A DNA stretch of 64,000 nt from NCBI RefSeq assembly GCF_007474535.1, contig NZ_VKNW01000001.1, forward strand, positions 496,001 through 560,000, read 5' to 3'. Source of the DNA: Chryseobacterium echinoideorum. Its GTDB lineage: Bacteria > Bacteroidota > Bacteroidia > Flavobacteriales > Weeksellaceae. Both the position numbers and the translations under genes were made by a program. Below are positions 34,922 to 43,476 of the stretch, in pieces. The notes below the pieces were generated by a model. It did no database searches. It was not told the origin of the DNA and saw only the letters and a list, made by a program, of their open reading frames with translations. Every line of letters starts with the position of its first letter. Position 1 is the stretch's first letter.

Positions 34922-34959
34922 ATTTGGAAATAAGTTTAAAATCAAATATAAATAATATT

Positions 34960-36480
34960 TTGAAACCAAAAATAAAAATTTTAGCTTTTTCAGTTTTTGT
35001 TGCAGGATTATGCTCAATTATTTACGAGTTACTCATCAGTGCTACGGCAACTTACTTCCTTGGTAACGGTGTCATGCAGTTTTCTATTCTCATTGGTGTT
35101 TACATGTTTTCGATGGGGATTGGGGCTTATTTATCAAAATTTTTTAAAGAAAAACCACTGGATTTTTTTGTTTTCATTGAGGTTGTATTGGGTTTAATAG
35201 GCGGAATTTCGGTTCCTCTTCTGTATTTTCTCTTTGTGAATGTAAGTCCCGGAGTTTTACAGGCTTTTTGTCTGGTGATCATGTTTTTTATCGGATTGAT
35301 TACGGGAATGGAAGTTCCGCTTCTTACTTTTATGAATGAAAGTGAGGAGTATAAGGATAATCTTTCCAATTTTTTGTCGCTGGATTATATTGGAGGGCTG
35401 ATTGCTACCCTTATTTTTCCTTTTCTTCTGCTTCCTTTTGTAGGACTGTTTTATTCGTCGCTTCTTTTTGGGATTGTGAATATTATATTGGGACTTTGGC
35501 TGAGTCAGAAGTTATTAAAAAAAAGAAACAAAACTTTTTATTTCGGAGTTTTCGTGTTGGCTTTTCTCATCGTAATGGTTGTTACAACGGGATCAATGCT
35601 GAAAGTTTGGGAAGAAAAAATATACAAAAGTCCGATTGTGGAAAATATTCAGACACCATATCAGAAAATTGTCATTACAAAAAACAATGATGATGTGAAA
35701 CTTTTTTTGAATCGCTCAATACAATTCAGCTCTAAAGATGAATACCGTTATCATGAAATGCTGGTACACATTCCGTTACTGATTCACGATAATCCGAAAA
35801 ATATTTTAATTCTTGGAGGCGGGGAAAATTTAGCCAGCAGAGAGGTTCTGAAACACCCGAGTGTGAAAAATATTGATGTGGTAGATATTGATCAGATGAT
35901 GTTTAATTTGTCAAAAAAAAATAAATATCTTCTGAAGATAAATAATAAAGCTTCTCTGGATCCTAGAGTAAATCTTATTGCTGATGATGCTTTTACTTTT
36001 CTGAAAAACAATATTAAAGAATATGATGTTATCATTGCTGATTTGCCCGATCCTTCCGTTGATGCCATTGCAAAACTTTACAGTAAGCAGTTTTTTGGTC
36101 TTGCCAAAAGAAATTTGAAGGCAGACGGAGTTTTTGTAACGCAGTCCGGTGAAGTGTATTATTCTAACACGGCTTTCAGCTGTATTAAAAATACGGTGAA
36201 TTCTATTTTTGATTATACCAAAACGTATCAGGTGTATGTGCCGTCTTTTGGATATTGGGGATATACTATTGCAAAAAATACTGAATTTAATGAAAAAAAA
36301 CACCGGAAAATTCCTGAAAATCTGAAATTCCTTACCGAAAATGCTTTTATCAATTCATTTGAACTTCCTAAAGACATCAGTATTGTTTCCACAAAAATCA
36401 ATACCATAGATAATCCTGTGGTTTTGGATTACTTCCTTGATGACTGGTACAAATGGAAGACAGATATGACGACCAACTGA
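34960..36480 (+). CDS. Membrane-fused polyamine aminopropyltransferase
   Basis: 506 residues from TTG at 34960 (KPKIKILAFSVF); an earlier in-frame TTG at 34924 would start only 2 bp from the divergent lipoprotein gene. Residues about 1-200 hold about seven TM helices (GNGVMQFSILIGVYMFSMGI). The C-terminal half is a spermidine-synthase fold: YHEMLVHIPLL, ILILGGGENLASREVLKHPS (GGGEN replaces GGGDG), DVVDID, DDAFTFLK, and IADLPDPS in place of DSTDP. Transfers aminopropyl from decarboxylated SAM to an amine, here at the membrane. Divergent from the ygiB/ygiC/speD run, so co-controlled. Confidence 0.85.
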   Translation: MKPKIKILAFSVFVAGLCSIIYELLISATATYFLGNGVMQFSILIGVYMFSMGIGAYLSKFFKEKPLDFFVFIEVVLGLIGGISVPLLYFLFVNVSPGVLQAFCLVIMFFIGLITGMEVPLLTFMNESEEYKDNLSNFLSLDYIGGLIATLIFPFLLLPFVGLFYSSLLFGIVNIILGLWLSQKLLKKRNKTFYFGVFVLAFLIVMVVTTGSMLKVWEEKIYKSPIVENIQTPYQKIVITKNNDDVKLFLNRSIQFSSKDEYRYHEMLVHIPLLIHDNPKNILILGGGENLASREVLKHPSVKNIDVVDIDQMMFNLSKKNKYLLKINNKASLDPRVNLIADDAFTFLKNNIKEYDVIIADLPDPSVDAIAKLYSKQFFGLAKRNLKADGVFVTQSGEVYYSNTAFSCIKNTVNSIFDYTKTYQVYVPSFGYWGYTIAKNTEFNEKKHRKIPENLKFLTENAFINSFELPKDISIVSTKINTIDNPVVLDYFLDDWYKWKTDMTTN

Positions 36481-36530
36481 TGGCATAAAATTTTCTTTTC
36501 AATCAATCTATATACATTCAAAAAGCCAGT

Positions 36531-37379
36531 ATGGAAATTATTACCGATAAAAATAGTATACTTTCAAATCCAGAAACAAAAGATTTTCTAGCAGATGCAT
36601 TTTATCCAAAAGCTGACCATCAGTTACCGCTGCTCATTTTTGTTCATGGATATAAAGGCTACAAAGATTGGGGAGCATGGGATCTGATGGCTGAAAAATT
36701 TGCTGAAGCAGGTTTTTACTTTGTAAAATTTAATTTTTCGCACAACGGAACCACCGTTCAGAATCCCGAAAATTTTGAAGATCTTGAAGCCTTTGGTAAC
36801 AATAATTATTCTAAAGAGCTTTTAGATTTAAGTTTTGTTTTAGATCATTTTACCAAAAAACCTCAGATAAATCCGGAGAAAATTATCCTTATAGGTCACA
36901 GTAGGGGTGGTGGAATTTCTTTAGTGAAAACTTCTGAAGACACGAGAATAAATGGTCTGATTACATTGGCAAGCGTTGATTCTCTTGCACGTTTCCCCAA
37001 AGATGAAGCACTCGAAAACTGGAAAAAAAATGGTGTGTATTACGTGGAAAACGGAAGAACAAAACAACAAATGCCTCATTATTATCAGTTTTTTGAAGAT
37101 TACCAAACCAATGAGCTTCGCTTTGATGTGGAAAGGGCTGCCGAAACAGCAAAAGCACATTTTCTGATCATTCACGGAACAAAAGACGATAGTGTAAGTG
37201 TGAAAAATGCTGAACATCTCCGTTTTTTAAATCCTAATTCCGAACTTTTTTTAATTGAGAATGCCAATCACACTTTTGGAGCTTCAGAACCATGGGGAAG
37301 TACAGAGCTGCCTTCAGATCTTAATAAGGCTGTAGAAAAAGCAATTGAATTTATTAAAAATAAAATTGTGAATGAATAA
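36531..37379 (+). CDS. Alpha/beta hydrolase
   Basis: 282 residues, no signal peptide. LLIFVHGYKGYKDWGAWDLM oxyanion region, nucleophile elbow GHSRGGG (Ser about 124), acid in FLIIHGTKDDSVSV and base His in NANHTFGASEPW. This matches dienelactone-hydrolase-like serine hydrolases; substrate unknown. 50 bp after the aminopropyltransferase gene, possibly read through. Confidence 0.87.
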   Translation: MEIITDKNSILSNPETKDFLADAFYPKADHQLPLLIFVHGYKGYKDWGAWDLMAEKFAEAGFYFVKFNFSHNGTTVQNPENFEDLEAFGNNNYSKELLDLSFVLDHFTKKPQINPEKIILIGHSRGGGISLVKTSEDTRINGLITLASVDSLARFPKDEALENWKKNGVYYVENGRTKQQMPHYYQFFEDYQTNELRFDVERAAETAKAHFLIIHGTKDDSVSVKNAEHLRFLNPNSELFLIENANHTFGASEPWGSTELPSDLNKAVEKAIEFIKNKIVNE

Positions 37380-37398
37380 TCTTAGAACAATACATTAC

Positions 37399-37436
37399 AA
37401 AAGGCTTTAGCGAAAATTGAAATGCTAAAGCCTTTT
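37399..37436 (+). terminator. Terminator of the hydrolase gene
   Basis: 13-bp perfect stem AAAAGGCTTTAGC (37399-37411) and GCTAAAGCCTTTT (37424-37436) plus a further T; also fits the convergent tolC-type gene. Confidence 0.85.
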
Positions 37437-37460
37437 TAGTTTAATATTATTTCAGAAAAT

Positions 37461-38867
37461 TTATCTTAAAAAGTTCTCGTTCAGCCATTTCAGCTTGTTG
37501 TAGCTTTTTAGAAACTTGGCTTTCAGATCCAGGTTTTTTTCACGGGCTTCCAATAATTTGTTTTCTCTTGAATTGATCAGGAATAATGAGCTTTCACCGT
37601 TGCTGAATCTAGTTTCTTCAGCGTTTAATAGCCGCTCATAGTTGCTGAGATTCTGTGTTGAAATATCAATTTGAGTAAAATAATTACTGACTTCGTTTCT
37701 ATAAGTTTCAATTTTGGTATTGATTTCACGGAATTTCATCTGAGAATCCTGCTGGTTTTGTGAAATCTTTAGTTTGGCAATCTGATAATCGGCTCTTGCC
37801 TGCCTCATGAAAACCGGAATTTCCAACTTCAATCCGTATTGAAAGTTGTTATCAAAAAGAGGAAGATAATCCGGGCTATAATTTTCTTTATTAAAAAAAT
37901 TGTAAGTAAAATCAATTTTAGGAAGAAAGCTTTGCCATTTCAGTCTTCGTTCACTTTCTAAAATATTTTGTTTCTGAAAATAATATTCCAATGACGCATG
38001 ATTTTCCAGCTGTCTGGATTTTACATTTTCCACAAGAAGTTCATAATCACTGTACCCTGAATGTTCATCCAGACTGGATGACGGAAAAATAAGTTGCGAA
38101 ATTTCATAGAATTCCTGATTTTCTTTCCAAAGAAACATCTGCAAATCCTGCGTACTTTTTACAAAGTTTAAAAAAGCATCCCTTTCCTGAAGTTCAAAAC
38201 TTTGCAGCTGTGAGGCGGCTTCTACAGTATCAATTGCAGGTCTTTCACCAAATTCGTATGTTTTTTTTGTTAATTCCAGACGTTTTTTGTTGATCTGAAC
38301 GGCAGATTTTTGGAGCTTATATATTTCATAATTTTTCACCCATTCCCAAAAGGTATTTTCCGCATCTAAAAGAAGTTCGTTGGTGAGTACAGTCTGTTCC
38401 GCTTCTGTCATTCTCAATCCGAATTTTGCCTGATCCAGCATGGCTCTTCTTCGATCGTACAAAAGATTTTTAGCTAATGGAACTGTAATTCCGAATTGGT
38501 ATAATCCACCCGGCGTTTCGCTGCTGTTGAGCTTTTCGCCTTCCAGATAATTGTAGCTCCCAGTAATATCAATTCCATACCATGTAGGAATCCCAAGTTC
38601 AATATTTCTTTGGGTATAATATTTTTTACCGTCAATATTTTTCTCCCCAAGCTTTCCGGCAATTACAGGATCGAAATTTCCTCTTGCCTTGGTAATTTCT
38701 TCGTTGGCAATCCTGTTCTGAAGCTGATACTTGAAAGCCATCGGATGATAATTTTTAACAATATTCATAAATTCCTGGTGCGAGAGTTTCAGAGAATCCT
38801 GCGCAAAAGAGAACTGGATAGAAAACAGAATTAGAAAAGCTGAAAATATATTATTTACTTTTTTCAT
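37461..38867 (-). CDS. TolC-family outer membrane efflux protein
   Basis: 468 residues with signal peptide (FLILFSIQFSFAQ). Helical-barrel pattern with long heptads at about 165-240 and 385-455 (NRIANEEITKARGNFDPVI, LVSKRLELTKKTYEFGERPA-type repeats). Forms the outer-membrane tunnel of the operon's exporter. Its start overlaps the hlyD stop by 17 bp. Last gene of tetR-ABC-hlyD-tolC. Confidence 0.88.
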   Translation of the reverse strand: MKKVNNIFSAFLILFSIQFSFAQDSLKLSHQEFMNIVKNYHPMAFKYQLQNRIANEEITKARGNFDPVIAGKLGEKNIDGKKYYTQRNIELGIPTWYGIDITGSYNYLEGEKLNSSETPGGLYQFGITVPLAKNLLYDRRRAMLDQAKFGLRMTEAEQTVLTNELLLDAENTFWEWVKNYEIYKLQKSAVQINKKRLELTKKTYEFGERPAIDTVEAASQLQSFELQERDAFLNFVKSTQDLQMFLWKENQEFYEISQLIFPSSSLDEHSGYSDYELLVENVKSRQLENHASLEYYFQKQNILESERRLKWQSFLPKIDFTYNFFNKENYSPDYLPLFDNNFQYGLKLEIPVFMRQARADYQIAKLKISQNQQDSQMKFREINTKIETYRNEVSNYFTQIDISTQNLSNYERLLNAEETRFSNGESSLFLINSRENKLLEAREKNLDLKAKFLKSYNKLKWLNENFLR

Positions 38868-40167
38868 TTCCTGTAGATTTATCAGTTGTGTTCACTTCGT
38901 AATAATCAGGCGGGAATCCGTTGATGTTTCGCCATAATTCGTACCAGATCGGGACATCATTCAAAATAGCAATTCCCTGAACACCGGTTCCCATTTTAAT
39001 TTTTGGCGGCCATTGTTTTTCATTTTTATCCTGAATGACTAATGCTTTAAATAAGCCATTGGCACTGATATTACTTTCAACGGCAATCACTTTTCCAGCA
39101 AAAGTACCATAGCTTGAGTTGGGCCATCCGGAGAAAACAATTGCCGGAAAACCATCGAAAATAAACATTACACGCTGTCCTTCTTTGATCAAAGGCAAAT
39201 CAACGGGTTTAATATAAATCTCCACTGCATAATCTACATTTTCGGGAACAATGACTCCTATACTTTCACCGTCTTTCAGGATTTCTCCGATTCCTGCTTT
39301 ATTGATCTGTACAACCTGACCGTCCTGCGAAGCAATCACGAAATACAAACCTTGTCTGGCTCTGTAATTGGCAACCTGATTCTCAAGTTTAGCAATATCA
39401 CCGTCACTTCCTTCAATTTGTCCCATACTCTGGAATCTGTCGCCTTCTGTTTTGCTTAGTTTTTCATTATAGTCCTGTATAGTAGCATTCTGCTCAATGC
39501 TCACGTTTACAATTTCCTGTCGTGTTTGAGCCAGTTTGTTTTCAATAGATGTTTTTTTTGCCAATGAATTTTGATAAGAAACACTTCTTTGCTGAAATTG
39601 TGTAAGTGATACCAAACCTTCATCATACATTTTTTTCTGTCTTTCAAACTGATCTTCCGACATGCGAAGTTCATTTTTTGCTGCCTGTAGTTCTGCTTCT
39701 TCGCCTTCCAATTTATTATTCAGCTGGCTTATTTTTACTTTCAGCTGGCTAAGTTTCAGATCTCTTGCAGAGTTCAGTGCTTCAATCTGGTTGTTTGTAG
39801 TTCCTACTTTGGCTTCGTAATAATCTCTTACACCTTTTTTAGCTTCCACTTGTTGCTCTGTTCGTTTTACCAAGAGAGGATCCAGATAATCTTCCTTTAC
39901 TTCAGAAAGCTGGAGGATTGTGTCTCCTTTTTTTACATAATCTCCGCTTTTTACATACCATTTGATGATTCTTCCCGGAATCGGTGAGTTTAGTTGTTGC
40001 GGACGCTGCTCTTGGTAGAGCGTTGTTACATTTCCTTTAACTTTGATATTTTGTGTCCATGGTAGAAATAAAACGATAATACCACCAAGAAAGATAAAAA
40101 GAAACCATCTTTTTACCCGTGACTCTTTATTGATAAGGTATATTTTGTCGACTGATTGCAGTTTCAT
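38851..40167 (-). CDS. HlyD-family membrane fusion protein
   Basis: 438 residues. One TM helix at about 23-40, lipoyl-type half-motif (RIIKWYVKSGDYVKKGDTIL), a long coiled-coil hairpin about 100-270 (QLNNKLEGEEAELQAAKNEL), the second lipoyl half (DGQVVQINKAGIGEILKDGE) and a beta-barrel region. It bridges the inner-membrane ABC protein and TolC partner. Starts 4 bp after the ABC gene stop. Confidence 0.9.
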   Translation of the reverse strand: MKLQSVDKIYLINKESRVKRWFLFIFLGGIIVLFLPWTQNIKVKGNVTTLYQEQRPQQLNSPIPGRIIKWYVKSGDYVKKGDTILQLSEVKEDYLDPLLVKRTEQQVEAKKGVRDYYEAKVGTTNNQIEALNSARDLKLSQLKVKISQLNNKLEGEEAELQAAKNELRMSEDQFERQKKMYDEGLVSLTQFQQRSVSYQNSLAKKTSIENKLAQTRQEIVNVSIEQNATIQDYNEKLSKTEGDRFQSMGQIEGSDGDIAKLENQVANYRARQGLYFVIASQDGQVVQINKAGIGEILKDGESIGVIVPENVDYAVEIYIKPVDLPLIKEGQRVMFIFDGFPAIVFSGWPNSSYGTFAGKVIAVESNISANGLFKALVIQDKNEKQWPPKIKMGTGVQGIAILNDVPIWYELWRNINGFPPDYYEVNTTDKSTGNEKSK

Positions 40168-40171
40168 TATT

Positions 40172-41845
40172 TTAATGTTTATTAAATAAAATTTTCACCG
40201 TTCCTTCTTCTATATGAAGATGCTGATCGGCATCATTAATGAGGCTTTCATCTTGCGAAACAATAATGACGGTAGTTGTTTCCTTCAGTTTTAAAAGATA
40301 TTGTCTCATTTTTGTTTTAAATTCATCGTTCATTCCGTCTAAAGGATCTTCCAGAATTAATAATCTTCTTGCGCCCACCATTGCTCTCAGAAGCAGAATT
40401 TTCTTTTTGGAACTGAACGAAATTTCAGTATCGGTTTCGCTGATGTCGGTAAAAAAGCCGTTGCTGAACTGGCTAGAGAAGTTTTCAATTCCTATTTTTT
40501 CAGAAATGTCTAAAATTTCTTCAGCAGAAGTTTCGTTGTGGCCAAGAATGATATTTTCGTACACAGTCCCTTTAATAATCGTCATATCCTCCAGATACAT
40601 TCCGATTTGGTTTCTTAGGGAGATTCTATCAATATTCCTGATTGGAATTTTATCAAACAAGATAGTTCCGAAGCTTGGTTCGTAGAACCCGGTCATCATA
40701 TTGAGTAGGAGCGATTTTCCAGAACCCAATTCTCCTGTAACAATATTAATAGTGTTTTCGGAGATTTTAAAATTAATATTTTCTAAAATTTTCTGGTAAT
40801 CATTGAATGCAAAATTCACCTCTCGAAATTCAATCTCAAAACCTGTATTTTCTTCTTCAAAATTGATGGCTCCCATAGTTTCTTCCGGCAAGTCGGTTAC
40901 TTTGTGAAGTTTTGCCAGTGAGGCAATTACGTCATAATAACTTTCTAGGCTGATAATAAGCTTTTCAACAGCCATCATAATACTCAAAACTACAATTTCT
41001 GTTGCAATGAAAGCACCAATATTCAGCTGTTGGTTAACTAAAAGATAGGTTCCTATAGCAAGCATTACCAATGTAATGACAACTTTAAAAGCAATAATTG
41101 TTTTGTACTGGAAAACTAAAACTTTGAAATGTGTTGTACGGTCATTCAGGTATTTTACCACTCTTTCGTCGGTTCCTGCAAGGTGTATTTCTGTTTTAGA
41201 ATTTAGTTTAAAAGTCTTGATAGACGCTGCAATATCTTCTATCCAAGAGGCAACTTCGTATTTTTTATCACTTTCTTCGATGCTGGATTTAATCCCGCTT
41301 TCCATTGTATACCTGAATATTACAATCACACAAATGACAACCAGTGCGCCAAAAACCAAAAACCACGGATGGTAGAAAGACAATAGTAAAATTCCGAAGA
41401 AAATCTGAATCAGTGCCGTCGGGATTTCAAGTAATATTTTAGAGATTCCTTTCTGAAGATTTTGGGTATCAAAAAAACGGTTGACCAGCTCAGGAAGATA
41501 ATATTTTCTTGTTGCAGAAAGATTTATTTTCGGTAGCTTCTCTGCAAAGGCAATGGAAAATTCAACAAAAATCTTTTGCTGAATTTTTTCTATAATCTGC
41601 ATTACTTTTAGCCTGAAATATCCTACAAGCCAAGTTCCCAAAACTACAAATCCTATCAGAATATAGATAGAAGTTGCCATAGTAGCGCCCATTACAAAAC
41701 TCACAATTGATTGAATCCCAAGCGGAACGCTAAGATGCACTAAACCGTTCAGAATAGCGTAGAAATAAATATTTGTAACATCTTTCTTCTCTTTCGTGAC
41801 ATATTTGAAAAGATTGTGACCGTGTTGTTTAGGAGAAGTTTCCAT
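40172..41845 (-). CDS. ABC exporter (type 1 secretion type) with altered ATPase motifs
   Basis: 557 residues: TM domain with six helices (about 25-310) then NBD; no C39 peptidase or CLD domain. Walker A is intact (GELGSGKS, 371-378). The other motifs are not canonical: Q-loop Gln is replaced (YLED, E419), LSGGQ is replaced by SFSSK (476-480), Walker B/catalytic LDE reads LED (E499, D500), the D-loop reads PLDGMND, and the H-loop His is Gln (SQDESL, Q531). The sites are likely slow or non-hydrolysing by the usual mechanism, or the family uses an alternative one. With HlyD and TolC partners it should export an unidentified substrate. It is the second gene of the TetR-controlled operon. Confidence 0.88.
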   Translation of the reverse strand: METSPKQHGHNLFKYVTKEKKDVTNIYFYAILNGLVHLSVPLGIQSIVSFVMGATMATSIYILIGFVVLGTWLVGYFRLKVMQIIEKIQQKIFVEFSIAFAEKLPKINLSATRKYYLPELVNRFFDTQNLQKGISKILLEIPTALIQIFFGILLLSFYHPWFLVFGALVVICVIVIFRYTMESGIKSSIEESDKKYEVASWIEDIAASIKTFKLNSKTEIHLAGTDERVVKYLNDRTTHFKVLVFQYKTIIAFKVVITLVMLAIGTYLLVNQQLNIGAFIATEIVVLSIMMAVEKLIISLESYYDVIASLAKLHKVTDLPEETMGAINFEEENTGFEIEFREVNFAFNDYQKILENINFKISENTINIVTGELGSGKSLLLNMMTGFYEPSFGTILFDKIPIRNIDRISLRNQIGMYLEDMTIIKGTVYENIILGHNETSAEEILDISEKIGIENFSSQFSNGFFTDISETDTEISFSSKKKILLLRAMVGARRLLILEDPLDGMNDEFKTKMRQYLLKLKETTTVIIVSQDESLINDADQHLHIEEGTVKILFNKH

Positions 41846-41854
41846 TGTTCAATA

Positions 41855-42532
41855 TTATTTAATCAAATTAAAGGTGATGAATCTTAGATAGTTGAGAACA
41901 TATCGCTTATGATCTATTCTGTCAATATGATTATCGGTAAGTTTAGGAAGGTGTTCACTGAAAAACTGTTGGTCATGAGCCGTTTCCAGCAGTGTGCTTG
42001 CAAAAGATTTAGGAAACTGGAAATCTGGTTTTGCCTGAATGATCACTTCACCCAAAAAACTGCAAAGACTTTTCAGCGGACTGAAAACCATTTCCTGATT
42101 GATTTCGTCTACATCTTTTACAAGGTAAGATTTGCTGCTTTCTGAAATTACAATACTGTGAAGTTTGTTGAGGTCGTAATCTTCAATTTTATCATCAGTT
42201 TGATTGTTATGAGTAATAATTTCAAGTATTTTTTCAATTCTTTGGTAGGGTTCTTTTATTTCTTGCAGTTTGATGTTAGAAATAAATTCTATATAAGACC
42301 AATACCAGTTGAGAATATAAGTCAGGAGTTTATGCTTAGAAGAAAAATACCTGTAAACAGTAGCTTCTGTCGAGCTAATTTTTTGAGCCAGTTTTTTAAA
42401 TGTGAAACTTTCGAAACCTGTTTCATAGATCAGTTCGATAGAGTATTTTACAATGGCTTTCCCAATTTCACTTTTTTCGGGATCTTTTAAATATAAATTT
42501 TCGTTGACTTTGAATTTAACCTGAAATTCCAT
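41855..42532 (-). CDS. TetR/AcrR-family regulator of the export operon
   Basis: 225 residues. N-terminal HTH: SIELIYETGFESFTFKKLAQ, KISSTEATVYRYFSSKHKLL, the TetR signature. C-terminal ligand domain (KILEIITHNNQTDDKIEDYD...) without known ligand. First gene of the operon, 9 bp before the ABC gene, so it probably represses its own operon. Promoter and operator candidates lie upstream (42550-42629). Confidence 0.9.
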   Translation of the reverse strand: MEFQVKFKVNENLYLKDPEKSEIGKAIVKYSIELIYETGFESFTFKKLAQKISSTEATVYRYFSSKHKLLTYILNWYWSYIEFISNIKLQEIKEPYQRIEKILEIITHNNQTDDKIEDYDLNKLHSIVISESSKSYLVKDVDEINQEMVFSPLKSLCSFLGEVIIQAKPDFQFPKSFASTLLETAHDQQFFSEHLPKLTDNHIDRIDHKRYVLNYLRFITFNLIK

Positions 42533-42549
42533 TTTCCAATTTTATGATA

Positions 42550-42579
42550 CAAATATATAACTATTGGTAATTGTAGCAA
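42550..42579 (-). promoter_or_regulatory. Promoter of the tetR-ABC-hlyD-tolC operon
   Basis: On the minus strand TTG (42579-42577), 19-nt spacer, TATATTTG (42557-42550). This matches the Bacteroidota TTG-N19-TAnnTTTG consensus exactly, 17 nt before the tetR start codon. Confidence 0.65.
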
Positions 42580-42612
42580 AACTAATATTTGTTAATATTT
42601 TGTAATTATTGA

Positions 42613-42629
42613 TAATAGTATTGCTATTA
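42613..42629. promoter_or_regulatory. Candidate TetR operator
   Basis: TAATAG-TATTG-CTATTA, a 6+6 perfect palindrome 34 nt upstream of the -33 element of tetR. Position suits a TetR site; function is inferred. Confidence 0.35.
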
Positions 42630-42740
42630 TTGTTTATTATTTGAATTCACTAAAATGTAGATTAGCCATCTATAACTTTCATCGGATAAAGTTTTGATAA
42701 GAATTGCTGTTTTCAGACCCGAAAAACATTAATAAAGTTA

Positions 42741-42748
42741 TAAATTTG
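42741..42748 (+). promoter_or_regulatory. -7 box of rdgB
   Basis: TAAATTTG then C, 28 nt before the ATG at 42777. No TTG at -33. Confidence 0.45.
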
Positions 42749-42776
42749 CCGCACTCAATATTATGATCAATCAAGC

Positions 42777-43346
42777 ATGGAATTATTAGTAGCCACACAT
42801 AACATTCACAAAAAGGAAGAAATTCAGCAGATTCTGGAAGATAGGTTTTTGGTTAAAAGCCTTACAGATTACAATATCCATGAAGAAATTGTAGAAGATG
42901 GTAATTCTTTTCATGCCAACGCATTAATAAAAGCAAAGTACTGCTTCGATAAAACAGGAATCCCAAGTTTGGGAGATGACAGTGGTTTGGCTGTAGAAGC
43001 TTTAGACGGAAGACCGGGAATTTTTTCTGCCCGCTATGCAGGAGATCATGATTTTGCCAAAAATATTGGAAAAGTTTTGAGAGAAATGGATGGTGTTGAT
43101 AACAGGAAAGCTTTTTTCATTACCGTTCTTTGCTATTATGACGAAAACGGAGCAAGATATTTTGAAGGAAGGGTTTATGGAAATCTTTTAAATGAAAATA
43201 AAGGTTTTAAGGGATTCGGATATGATCCGATTTTTGTTCCGGAAGGATATGAAAAGACTTTTGCCGAGATGAATCCTGAAGATAAAAACAAAATCAGCCA
43301 CAGAAAAAAAGCGCTGGATTTATTTCTGGAATTTTTGAATAAATAG
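42777..43346 (+). CDS. rdgB: Non-canonical purine NTP pyrophosphatase
   Basis: 189 residues, usual length. Begins MELLVATHNIHKKEEIQQ (phosphate-binding loop), then LGDDSGLAVEALDGRPGIFS and ARYAG (metal-binding acids), FGYDPIFVPEGYEKTFAEM and SHRKKALDLF. Hydrolyses dITP, XTP and related nucleotides to prevent their incorporation into DNA. Single gene with own promoter. Confidence 0.96.
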   Translation: MELLVATHNIHKKEEIQQILEDRFLVKSLTDYNIHEEIVEDGNSFHANALIKAKYCFDKTGIPSLGDDSGLAVEALDGRPGIFSARYAGDHDFAKNIGKVLREMDGVDNRKAFFITVLCYYDENGARYFEGRVYGNLLNENKGFKGFGYDPIFVPEGYEKTFAEMNPEDKNKISHRKKALDLFLEFLNK

Positions 43347-43448
43347 AATAGATTAGCAAAAACTTTGTAGTGTTTTGAAAGCTGTTGTTTTTTTATTGAT
43401 TTAAACAATCATAATTTCAGGCTAATTTTCAACCTCAACCATTTATCG

Positions 43449-43456
43449 TACATTTG
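43449..43456 (+). promoter_or_regulatory. -7 box of rnz
   Basis: TACATTTG then C, 20 nt before the TTG start at 43477. Confidence 0.45.
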
Positions 43457-43476
43457 CCTTCAATAATTTTTTTGAT

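Noticed and set aside
32218..36480. Reading the lipoprotein/ligase run as a phage-shock (PspA/YjfIKLM) locus
   Set aside because: No PspA, YjfL/DUF350 or YjfK-like gene is present; only the ligase/lipoprotein/aminopropyltransferase part is shared.
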